A stretch of 38,235 nucleotides of DNA from Trichinella spiralis (taxonomy: Eukaryota > Nematoda > Enoplea > Trichinellida > Trichinellidae), in the NCBI GenBank assembly GCA_000181795.3, contig CM012953.1:16731785-16770019 (forward strand), written 5' to 3'. The notes beneath the pieces were generated by a model that was not told the origin of the DNA, did not search any database, and worked only from the letters and a program-made list of their open reading frames with translations. Made by a program: the position numbers and the translations under genes. Of the stretch, positions 11,051 through 19,900 are shown piece by piece; the stretch's first letter is position 1; each line of letters begins with the position of its first letter.

Positions 11051-12129
11051 CAACACACGTGCAGCAGTTACATTTCCCCTAAGCAAGCAAAAAGTATTTT
11101 CAGTTTTATGCATGCTGCTGCTCCGCAACACCTGAGAACATTTTCACAGAATATCGGTATAATGTGATGTCAGTGGATACTATAGAAATGCCCAAGGCAC
11201 AAATTCAAACAAGGATATTGGTGGTCTGGAATTTTACAATGCTACAGACAGACGCTTTCTCAAATGGATCCATTGTGTGACCAAGACACTGAACCCACTG
11301 ATACTGTTCATTCTCAACAGTGGGAATGAAAAGGCATCAAATGAAAGATCAATATGTGCTTCATGCCTGCCGACAAAAATAATCAGCAATGATCATACTT
11401 TGGCGGAACATATGCAGTGCTTAAGGAAGATAACGTTCCTACCCATGATGGAGTGAACTTGAGATGAAAAATAATTTTCTTCGCTTTCAGTTTTGTTTGG
11501 TAAAATGATTTCGAAATCCAACAGATCCTTTTCGATGTGGAATGTTCAACATTTGGTTATCATCGTAATACAACAATTGCAACTTGAATGTTTAGTCAAC
11601 CCAGATGTCGGCTTACATTAGATATTGAAAAACACATTTAATACAATTTACACAAAATTTATAACCACAAATTTTTATTTTAAACAAAATTCCAGATTTT
11701 ATTTTTTATTTTACTGAATCATAAGAATAAAAACAATAACTCTTGTGAACAGGAGCGAAAGAAATATTGGAAAGACTAAATTCTTTTGGAAACCAGAAAC
11801 ATTTTCAGAGAACGCTACAGCTGAAATGACAAAATATTTTAGTGCTAATATTCAACAATCACCACTCCCAGCTTCAGCTGAAAACTGCAGCTGTCGACAA
11901 TTTCCCAATTGTACATTTTCCCGTTTTAGTAAAATCGCCTTTAGCTACTCTTCAGAATGATTCTATGATTCTGAAATTCGGATGCATACGATTTTCTGGA
12001 CTGGACAGCAATGAACAGGAAATGGACACGGAAATGATTCCGTTATTACTAATACTGCAGTAAGCGACAAGTACACCATTAAGCAGAAAGTAAAATGCAG
12101 TTGAGCATAAAGCTGGACGCAGCTAACTG
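11051..12129. other. AT-rich stretch without recognisable gene
   Basis: No supported gene. The two short frames at 11745-11960 and 11842-12063 are cysteine/serine-rich without a known motif. The region lies between two copies of the same dispersed repeat (copy B leftward in minus sense, copy C rightward in plus sense), so it may include unrecognised 5' parts of both. Confidence 0.4.
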
Positions 12130-12620
12130 AGCTAAACAAATCAACCGGAACGGTGCGTAAGCTATTTAAAAGAAAATTCAAGACTGCAAATTCTATTTTT
12201 TTTATTGCTGTGTTTAGCATTAACTTTTTTCTTCTTTTCCTTAACGTTGCTTTGAGATTTTTTAAATGATGGAGGAAAATAATGATGTAATTCAGTTCGT
12301 CACTGCACAAAGAAACCAACAAAAATTGGTATGTAGATGTCAGTGCTACACCCTGAAGCGCAGAAATCGTAATGACACATGTTGGAGTTGGAGTAGCTTC
12401 GCTTGCAGGTATAATAAGTTTTCGTAATGAAATTAGCATAGAACATTTTTTAAGTACCATATCTTATTATACTCCTGCACGTGTATGATTACAGCACCTC
12501 TGCACTACTTATCAATGTTATATATATTTTATTAATTATTATTGTATAGTTAATTTTTGTCCATTGTATATATTGTAATGTAGTTCAAATTTGTTTGTTG
12601 GGCTAGTCTGAACAGATCCG
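12130..12620 (+). repeat. Dispersed repeat family, copy C
   Basis: This is a direct-orientation copy of the 550-1260 repeat. It shares the AAATTCTATTTTT block near 12190, an ATGATGGAGGAAAATAATGA start near 12267, and the tail with TTGTCCATTGTATATATTG near 12557-12575. Its short reading segment (M-M-E-E-N-N then IQFVTAQRNQQKLV, YTLKRRNRNDTCW) is the best-preserved of the three and is the basis for suggesting a FLYWCH-type finger of a Mutator-like transposase. No transposase core was recognised. The copy ends about 100 bp before the hAT element that begins at 12729. Confidence 0.5.
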
Positions 12621-12903
12621 CGTCCCAATTTCCCCAAACTCCGCCCCCTTTTTGTGATTCGCTGTACGCTGATAGGTTGCACATGATTGATCGGTAATTG
12701 GCTAATGACTTCTGCTATTTTATTAGCTCAGTGGTTCTCAAACTTTTCTGGACTGCGACCCACTTTGGACTACTATAAGTTTTTGCGACCCACCGGTTTG
12801 CAATGCATTTTTTAAAAGGCAAGGATATATTTCAGTAAAACATATAAGTTTTATACTTTTAAATTTTTTTAATGAATACATCTAATTTTAATGTATATGT
12901 TTG

Positions 12904-13377
12904 TTAGTGGGATGCATAACGCGGTGTATGCGGACAATTAGCTTGTTTTCCGTTTTGTCCGATGACTTCTTCGACGTCCACACTAATATGTGTTAGTTTT
13001 AGACGCAAGTTGTTGGATAATTGCAGCTTATTTCGTAATTTGGTTTTAATTCCAATCATTGCTATAAATCCAATTTCGCGCATGTACGAAGTAGTAAAAG
13101 AAAGCAGCACTTTTAATGCTGCGGTGGAAAGAGTTGGATATGTGTTTTGTACTGATAGCCAAAACTGTATTAATCTCTTACGATCAAAACTCATTTTAAA
13201 CGAATAATCTTCGGACAAATCGATTAATTCTTCGTCTGCCTTCGTAGATATGCCAGTAGCCACAACATCACTCTGAAATGGACTCACAATACAGATATTT
13301 TTATCACAGAATTTCATTTCTTCACTGAAGTAATAATCAAAACTTTCTTTCAACGAATCTAGAAGTGCAACTATCAT
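12904..13377 (-). CDS. hAT transposase, C-terminal part (157 aa, frameshifted from upstream ORF)
   Basis: This frame continues the transposase after a one-base phase change at about 13378. It contains the hAT C-terminal dimerisation domain: LIQFWLSVQNTYPTLSTAAL, then a TSYMREIGFIAMIGIKTKLR block and a final SVDVEEVI. Length and order fit the end of ZBED5/SCAND3-type proteins. The change could be a real 1-bp indel or an assembly error near the run of T/A around 13378-13390. Without it the element would encode about 650 aa, the usual length. Confidence 0.8.
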   Translation of the reverse strand: MIVALLDSLKESFDYYFSEEMKFCDKNICIVSPFQSDVVATGISTKADEELIDLSEDYSFKMSFDRKRLIQFWLSVQNTYPTLSTAALKVLLSFTTSYMREIGFIAMIGIKTKLRNKLQLSNNLRLKLTHISVDVEEVIGQNGKQANCPHTPRYASH

Positions 13378-13378
13378 A

Positions 13379-14851
13379 TTAAGAAATTAAGTTCTCATAT
13401 AGTGTCGCTTCTTTTTCGACGATGAAAGTTGCCAATGTCTGGAAACAGCAATAATTTCCGTCTTTAACATTTTTTTTCCATAAATAAAGTTTTTTCATAA
13501 AACCCTGAATCTTATCATGTACTGAAAATATGTCAGCTGCGTCCATCCCTTGTAGATATAAATTTAGTTCATTTAAATTCGAAAATATGTCTGCCAAATA
13601 AGTGAGCTTAAGAATGAATTTCTCATCCCGCAATACTTTCGAGTAATCACTTTGTCCTTTCAGAAATATTGCAACTTCTTTGCGGAGTTCAACAAGTCTT
13701 GTTAGCCCTTTACCCCTTGACAGCCAACGTACTTCAGAATGGAAAATAAGAGATTTGTGGCAGCTTCCCATCTCTTCGCACAGTTTTTCAAATAAGCGAG
13801 ACCGTAACGGTTTACTCTTAATGAAGTTGATGATTTTCACGGCAGTGTTTAAAACATGTTTTAAATCGTCTGATATAGTTTTTGATACCCATGCTTCTCT
13901 ATGAATGCTGCAGTGAGTCCATGAAGCATTAGGACTTTGTTTAAGAACGCGTGTCACAACACCACTGTTCTTACCACACATTGCCCGTGCACCATCCGTA
14001 CATATACCAACACAGTTATCGCAGTCCAGCTCCTTCGATTTTACATAAGCGTCAAGAGTTTCAAATATTTCCTCACTAGTACCCTGAATAATTGGTTCAC
14101 AAAACAGTATATCCTCATGCGGCTGACTGTTCCATACAAAACGGTTAAATTCAATCAATTGGAATAAGCCTTGTATATCCGTGGACTCATCCAGCTGCAG
14201 GGAAAAAAATTTACTTCCTTTGACCCTGCTAATAAGCTGATCTTCCACCCATTTCGCCATATCTTCGATTCTGCGTGCAGCTGTGTCGTTAGAAAGTGGA
14301 ATTAATTCAATCTCTTTCAAGTACGTGCCACCAAACAGAACTCCGACAGCATCCTTTATCGATGGAAGTACTAAAGATTCGCCAATTGTGTGAGGCTGAC
14401 CAGATTGTGCAATTCGCAAGCTAATAAGATATGAGGCATGCATAGCTTTTTCATTAACATTGGTGAAATGAGAAAGTGCACATTGTGACGCATTCAATTC
14501 CTTTAATTTGCTTTCAAAAAATTGAAGCGGATTGCTTTTGAGATCCATGTGCTTTGTTTCAATATGTCGAAGTAGTTTATTTGGTCGCATGCTCTTATTT
14601 GCGAAAATTTCATAGCAAATAACACAAAGAGGACGTGGATCTTTATGGTCACCATTCCACGTAAATCCAAATTTTAAATAGTCAATATCATATTTTCTTA
14701 TTACTTTTCGTCGATTTGACAATTGAAAATTTGCTGACTCATTTACATCAATTTTTCTTTTATTATTCACATCACCTGCAGTGGAACATTTTTGAGACTC
14801 CATTTCAGCCACTTCCCTTTTTACCGGTTTCCTTATCAACCACTCATCCAT
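13379..14851 (-). CDS. hAT transposase, N-terminal and catalytic part (490 aa)
   Basis: Starts at an ATG (MDEWLIRKPVKREVAEMESQ). A BED-type zinc finger spans about residues 76-101, with C76, C79, H96 and H101. The RNase H-like core follows, with the hAT hallmarks LQLDESTD (catalytic Asp221), CTDGARAM (Asp286), the C-x2-H motif WTHCSIHREAW (C314, H317) and EVRWLSRGKGL. The family cuts and pastes DNA with 8-bp target duplications, and related proteins were domesticated as ZBED5, SCAND3 and GTF2IRD2. The frame ends at TAA 13381-13379, and homologous protein resumes one base out of phase in the next entry. So this is a single frameshift rather than the natural C-terminus. The open length without other stops suggests a fairly young copy. 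Confidence 0.88.
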   Translation of the reverse strand: MDEWLIRKPVKREVAEMESQKCSTAGDVNNKRKIDVNESANFQLSNRRKVIRKYDIDYLKFGFTWNGDHKDPRPLCVICYEIFANKSMRPNKLLRHIETKHMDLKSNPLQFFESKLKELNASQCALSHFTNVNEKAMHASYLISLRIAQSGQPHTIGESLVLPSIKDAVGVLFGGTYLKEIELIPLSNDTAARRIEDMAKWVEDQLISRVKGSKFFSLQLDESTDIQGLFQLIEFNRFVWNSQPHEDILFCEPIIQGTSEEIFETLDAYVKSKELDCDNCVGICTDGARAMCGKNSGVVTRVLKQSPNASWTHCSIHREAWVSKTISDDLKHVLNTAVKIINFIKSKPLRSRLFEKLCEEMGSCHKSLIFHSEVRWLSRGKGLTRLVELRKEVAIFLKGQSDYSKVLRDEKFILKLTYLADIFSNLNELNLYLQGMDAADIFSVHDKIQGFMKKLYLWKKNVKDGNYCCFQTLATFIVEKEATLYENLIS

Positions 14852-15345
14852 TCCTAGGCTAAATTTTACAGAAAAGGGAAAACCTTATTACTTACATAGC
14901 ACGGAAATTATTAAATTAAAAAATATTTTATTTGCGATAACTAACAACTAACAACTAACTTTGTGATAACCTAATGTGCCAGCCATTATAACCTACGACA
15001 GAGTGCAGAAATATACTGAGCACGCCGCGCCAAGCTGCGACGAGATCGTTCAATCAAGCACATTTTCACCTATTTGCCTACTTGTTTACCTTTTATAAGT
15101 TATGTGCAACAAAGAAAAGCAACTGTTATCGACAACCAATTAAAATTAACGTGACATAGATCAGTGTACTGTAAAACCAGACAGATCTAGTGATTCTCAG
15201 GTTAACGGTAACTGAATCAAAGCTTAATTAATCAAAGCCAACAATTTTCGATGAGCAGTACTCTCCTAACGAACGTAAAGACTACTCCCGTACGTTAATA
15301 TTTTACGCGACCCACCCAAAAACTGCTCGCGACCCACTGGTGGTG

Positions 15346-16440
15346 GTGGTGAAGATGGTCAAATCAAAAAACCCATCTATTTTTGCAATGCACTGTGTAA
15401 TTCATCGGCAGGCTTTGGTTGCTAAAACTCTGCCTGATGATCTCAGAGAAGACCTTAATTTTGCCGTGGAGGTTGTCAACTATGTGAAAAACAGTGCATT
15501 GAACACTCGATTATTTGCGGCACTCTGTGAAAGTTTGAATGCTGACCACATGGCACTTCTCTATCATACAGAAGTTCGTTGGTTATCAAAAGGAAACATG
15601 CTTGGCCGGATTTATGAACTGAGAGAAGCAGTGGCAGAGTTTTTGGAGCAACGAGGAAGACGCACAATGTGTCGAGCTTTCAAAAGTGAACATTTTCAGC
15701 TTAGCCTGGCATATCTTGCAGATACTTTTGAGGCACTGAATTTACTGGATTTGAAACTGCAAGGAGCAAACGCGAATGTTATGGCTCACTATGACATTGT
15801 TCAAAGCTTCATTGCAAAAATTTCCTTATGGTTAAAACAAGTTGAAAGAGGAAATTTAACATGGTTTTCAATACTCAACGAGCTTTTCAGTGATAAATGT
15901 ATCAGCGAAGATTTGAAAAAAAAATAAAAGGGCACCTTAGAACCCTACAAGATGAGTTTTTTTACTATTTTCCTGACGTAGAACCTGAAAACCTGATATA
16001 TAAACTTGTGAGGAATCCATTTTTAGTTAATGTCGAAAACCTTCCACACGATCTTCAAGAAGAAGCCATTGAACTGCAATTCAACAGCTTAGCTAACGAT
16101 AGCTTTGAAAGTATGCCATTAGAAAACTTCTGAGTGAAGTTACAAGCAGAATATCCTAAAATAAGTTCACAAAGCTAACGTATACTGGTTCCTTTTTCCT
16201 CAACGTACCTTTGTGAAACGGGATTCTCAGCTCTCATGACACTTAATACGCAACACCGAAATAGGTTAGACGTTGAAAGCGACTTGCGATGTACTTTATC
16301 ACCCACTCCACCAAGAATAGACAACTTAGTCGCAAATAAGCATTGTCAATATTCTCATTAAATTTTTATTGTGAATCATTCAGGAATGTTTTACTGTGGA
16401 AACTAGCTTGGCTTGATGCACCCATGAAGCAAAATGTTGT
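15346..16440 (+). mobile_element. hAT transposon fragment (second subfamily), catalytic middle to 3' end
   Basis: Plus-strand transposase remnant beginning inside the catalytic core. It has AMHCVIHRQALVAKTLPDDL (the C-x2-H hAT motif), HTEVRWLSKGNMLGRIYELR, then the C-terminal dimerisation domain near 16090-16330 and 3' flank to 16440. The first frame runs to 15927, where a run of nine A residues meets TAA. The next frame (from about 15897) continues the homologous protein, so one A is probably missing in the run. A TGG to TGA change at about 16131 and a further stop near 16177 also break it. From 16006 on it is about 90 percent identical to the copy at 1-435, then homology stops abruptly at AAAATGTTG (about 16440). 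The left boundary abuts the other hAT through a GGT-repeat. Confidence 0.85.
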
Positions 16441-16630
16441 ACAACGTTTATTCGGTCGAACACACTAACTATATGTAGCAACAACAACAACACCGTTTTC
16501 TGAATTACTAATGTGAAGGTATCAATCTAGCATTAAGTGGAGTATGAACGGTTACGCTACAATATATTGTCTAACCTCAGCGGCATACAACTGATTGGAA
16601 AATTTCGCACTACGTGTACGCACGTTCTAA

Positions 16631-17363
16631 TAACGAGTGGTTTTCTTATGTAGCGGGCGCAGACCTAACTAACAACTCTGTTACCCCAGACAACGAAGAG
16701 ATGTCCTGAGGTGCAACTGGTAGGAACAATTCTCGCCGAACAGCGCCATTCACTGACAGCCGGGCGCTGGCAGCTTGGTGTGAGGATAGAAAGCCAGTCA
16801 CAACGAAAAACTCCTCCATTCGACAGGATCCATTTCTGAGGAGAATTTCGGGGTGGGCCGTAACAGGCATTTCCAATTCCCCTCACGACAATTTCCCGGA
16901 CAGGCCCCCATTGTAACAAGACGCTCCCCGGGCGGGCTACTTCGTCGCCTCAACAGGGTTGCTGCCACAGTCATCACCAAATGACGACGCGCCGGTGCTC
17001 ACCTGCGGGTTCATCTCTGCGTTTGTATCCTCTGTCCGGTTACTACCGGCCCTGCCTCCCCTTTTCACTAATTCACGCTTTGTTGATAGAAATCTCCCAC
17101 TCAAAACACAGAACAAGAATACAATATTTATTCGCAAATAACAACAACGACCACCACATTATATCGCAAGCGCCAAACTATCGCTGATCTGATACCAATG
17201 ATAACAACGTTTCACCGTAATCCTGCCAGATCATCAAGAACCGGTGAGTTTAGTGAATCTTCGTACTTCTTCCTCCTCTTCGTTATCTAGAAAAGCACAG
17301 CAGTTGTTAGTTGTCAGCCTGCGTCTGCTACAATGGACTTTCCCATAACGAGTGGTTTCCTAA
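16631..17363. repeat. Imperfect direct repeats flanking the copia-like block
   Basis: TAACGAGTGGTTTTCTTA (16631-16648) and TAACGAGTGGTTTCCTAA (17346-17363) agree at 16 of 18 positions and lie outside the inverted-end block. The left copy touches the block directly; the right one is separated by 13 bases. They are too long for a copia 5-bp target duplication, so their origin is unclear. Confidence 0.5.
16649..17332. mobile_element. Copia-like LTR fossil block with inverted ends
   Basis: The two ends are inverted repeats: TGTAGCGGGCGCAG at 16649 (plus) and TGTAGCAGACGCAG read on the minus strand from 17332. Homology extends about 60 bp and includes AACTAACAACT and AACGAAGAG. Read on the minus strand, 17332-17199 starts TG and ends CA. 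It is followed one base later by TGGTATCAGA (17197-17188), which matches the initiator-Met primer-binding site used by copia elements. I therefore read the right part as a copia-type LTR plus leader, and the left end as a piece of a related LTR in the opposite orientation. The interior is GC-rich, with a possible gag start on the minus strand (about 16930-17030). It is a broken fossil. Confidence in the class is limited. Confidence 0.45.
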
Positions 17364-17364
17364 G

Positions 17365-18227
17365 TTGCCAATGTAATTTGTAGGCTCGAAAGGCATCATA
17401 TGTACTCATTTTTTCTGAGTCATGCTATACACTCAGCTAATTATGATGTCTTGAATCGACATGTACAAGGCGGTTGCTACAGAAATAACTAATTGGCTTC
17501 TAAAAAACTAGATTTGTATTTTTTCCACACATTTTATTTTGCACTCATTAGCGTACAGACGAATATTGTATATGTAGAACAAAGTATACAACTGTTCTGG
17601 ACCGGTGTATTCCTTCCTACTCGATGGCTATAATCAAGCTCAAGTGGACTGTATGATTAACCTATGGTCGACTAGTTTGAATCGCTGAGTTCTATCTTCG
17701 ATTGTATTGTTCCCGCTTTGAATCCGTGTCGTTTACCCAACGACTTACAATCTATAATCTCTAATGTTTCCAGTCACGTTTAACGTGATTGGTATTCCAC
17801 CAGGTCTTTCGATTACAAAGACCTGGTGGAATATGATGAAAACTATCTCGAAAGAGAATACCAACGCTTTATTTTACTGGAAACAAACTATACAGAAAAC
17901 GACACGCACGAAAAGGAGACACAGACAACAAAACACACGTCGAAAAATCAGTATTATTACAACTTCACACACACCCACACTGTTACTAAAAATATTTTCC
18001 TACTGTACGTTACTGATATTCAGGTTTTCATGTTCAGATGGAATCTGAAACAACAACAATGCGGTTCCAATTTTTGTCATCGATGATGGGGTTCAACAGA
18101 ACTTCTGTGTATTTATAATGTGATTTTTATAATTTTAAAGTCCTTCAGCTGCCAAAACAATATCGAAAAAACTGCCTGTGAACCTGCTTCAGCTGAATCA
18201 GCTCCTAGAAGAGATGAATAAGCTATA
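17365..18227. other. Unassigned AT-rich stretch containing a perfect hairpin
   Basis: No supported gene. The overlapping frames at 17764-18086 (threonine/lysine-rich, with an ACACACACCC-type tract) lack any motif I recognise. The one distinctive structure is the hairpin listed separately at 17793-17833. Confidence 0.4.
17793..17833. repeat. Perfect 17-bp inverted repeat with 7-nt loop
   Basis: TATTCCACCAGGTCTTT (17793-17809) and its exact reverse complement AAAGACCTGGTGGAATA (17817-17833) flank the loop CGATTAC. A second short palindrome, TCACGTTTAACGTGA, lies just to its left (about 17774-17788). The stem is long and perfect compared with chance expectation in a window this size. It could be a transposon-end relic, an RNA hairpin, or an assembly fold-back. 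Confidence 0.85.
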
Positions 18228-18418
18228 TGTGACGACAGAACTGAATTCTACCTTCACATCTCACTGATGTTTTTAGAGGGCAAGGTACTGTAGGAAACGT
18301 GAATACAAAGTTAATTGATTTCCGGTGTGTGGCCGCAGTTCCGTTTTCTTGTTTTGTTATTCTTGTACTCGCTCCATTGTTCTGTGTATAATAAAAATTT
18401 AACCCTTTGTGATGGTCC
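18228..18418 (+). repeat. LTR-like repeat, first copy
   Basis: This block begins TGTGACGAC, contains CAATAAT/AATAAAAATTTAACC near its end, and matches 18625-18818 in the same orientation over about 190 bp with many substitutions. The shared plan (TG start, AATAAA then AACC near the end) is that of a Ty3/gypsy-type LTR. Similarity continues a short way past the end (GATGAGCG in both), so the repeat may include leader sequence. Confidence 0.55.
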
Positions 18419-18624
18419 GTAAATATTTAGCGCCGATGAGCGTTAAATATACATTGCTTCCGCTGACGCTAACGAGATTGAGGATGAAATTTTAATGTAG
18501 ATGATTAGGTTTATTGCTGACAATAACAAGAAGAACAATCGAGAAAACTAACTAATAGAGAGGAAAGGACAAGTCACTGTAAGGTGATCACTCGAGGATC
18601 ATGAAATGCAGCATTTTAATCATT

Positions 18625-18818
18625 TGTGACGACGGAAGAACAAAATTGTACCTGCACATCCCACTGATATTTTTGTAGGACAACGACAGTAGGGGACGCC
18701 AGGTCAGAAGTCGGGATTGTGTGCTGTGTAGTTTCTATTCCACTTTTCTTATTTTGTCGTTGTTGGATTCGCTCTTTTGTGCTTTGTCGAATAAACATTT
18801 AACCTCTCACGACGGTCT
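18625..18818 (+). repeat. LTR-like repeat, second copy
   Basis: This is the second copy of the 18228-18418 repeat. It starts TGTGACGAC and carries AATAAACATTTAACC near 18790. It lies directly upstream of the gag-like part of the gypsy fossil at 18830, which is the expected place for a 5' LTR. The two copies have diverged considerably, suggesting age. Confidence 0.6.
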
Positions 18819-18829
18819 GAATCAGTATG

Positions 18830-19900
18830 GGCTGATGAGCGCCACAATTGGCGAGAGTGGCAGGATCGACGGCTCAGAATGCGTTAGACCGCAGGAGGTA
18901 CTAACCATGTTATCGAACGTGGAGACCTGCTTCGAACACATGGACATATAATTACGTGCCGCCCGTATAGCCCAGGAGAGACAAGCAGCCCTTATTCAGT
19001 ACCATACTGATGCGGAAGTGTGGGACGTAATGAGGGCCATGCACGTCCAAGAGACGGTCGATTTCGATGGCCTGAAGTCGACACTGTTTGAAGCCTCTAG
19101 GGTGCGCCCTGGCTCAGAGAGTTTTTCCGGCAGAAGCAGCAACGCGTTGAAAGAGAGCTGGCTGTTTCCGAAGGCGTTTCCTGGGCTGAGTGGAGCGACC
19201 GACAAGAACCTGCTGCAACAATTCAAAGGAGGACTCTCCAAGAACGCCGTCAAAAGTGCTGTCTTGCGAAACGGAACGGATAGTTTCGCGGAGGTGATCG
19301 AAGTTGCGGCCCAGGAAGAGCGCGTTGGGAGAGAGCTCACTGTGCTCAAGCGGGAGAAAATCTGGCGGAAGAGGTGCGGCAGTTAAAGGAAGTGCTGACG
19401 GGCAGCACCCGTGCGGCTGCAAAGAGATCGCTGCCACAGCGGCGACGCCAGCCAGAGTAGAGAGAAAGCAGACGTTGCTGGACGTGCGGTGGACTGTTGG
19501 AGACAGGGCCTGAGTGCAGCTGGTCAGAAGACTGTCAATCCGCCTTCGATATGTACAGGTGCCACATCACATCAGCTCCATTCCTTGCATACCCTGACTT
19601 CCAGTGCCAATTTGCAGTCAACTTGGACGCCAGCGGACACTGCCACAAAGTGATGCTGTGTCAGAGAGTAGGGTCGTGGCGTACGCAAGCCGTATGCTGA
19701 CCAAGACAGAACGTCAGACTCAGAGGGATATGCTCAGATTGGTATGAGCCCTGCGCGAGTTCCGACCAAACCTTTATGGCCAGCGGTTCCTGCTGCGCAC
19801 GGACCATAGTTGCCTGCGCTGGATGAGGAACTTTAAGGAACCAGAGGTACAGGTAGCACGGTGGCTAAAGCTGTAAAGGTGGTCTAGCAGAGCTGGACTT
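18830..19900 (+). mobile_element. Ty3/gypsy retroelement fossil (gag, RT/RNase H parts)
   Basis: The left part (about 18830-19385) reads as a gag-like protein: YHTDAEVWDVMRAMHVQETV, then a region ending in LLQQFKGGLSKNAVKSAVLR. From about 19500 the sequence reads as the RT/RNase H region: SAFDMYRCHITSAPFLAYPD, FAVNLDASG, then LYGQRFLLRTDHSCLRWMRN (near 19770-19830). This last peptide resembles the minus-strand fossil at 2700-5267, so both belong to the same broad family. It is broken, with several breaks and parts of pol absent. Two LTR-like repeats lie upstream; none was found downstream. Confidence 0.8.

Larger units (their letters stand above)
12729..15345 (-). mobile_element. Near-complete hAT transposon (ZBED5/SCAND3-like)
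   Basis: The left end begins with the terminal repeat CAGTGGTTCTCAAACTTTTC at 12729, followed by repeated GCGACCCAC motifs typical of Charlie-like hAT ends. The right side also carries GCGACCCAC twice (about 15307-15339). The expected terminal CCACTG-type end is missing, because a second hAT fragment begins at about 15345. Between the ends lies one transposase reading frame on the minus strand, interrupted once (see the two CDS entries). A shorter derivative of this element lies at 37413. Overall it looks recent compared with other elements in the window. Confidence 0.85.
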
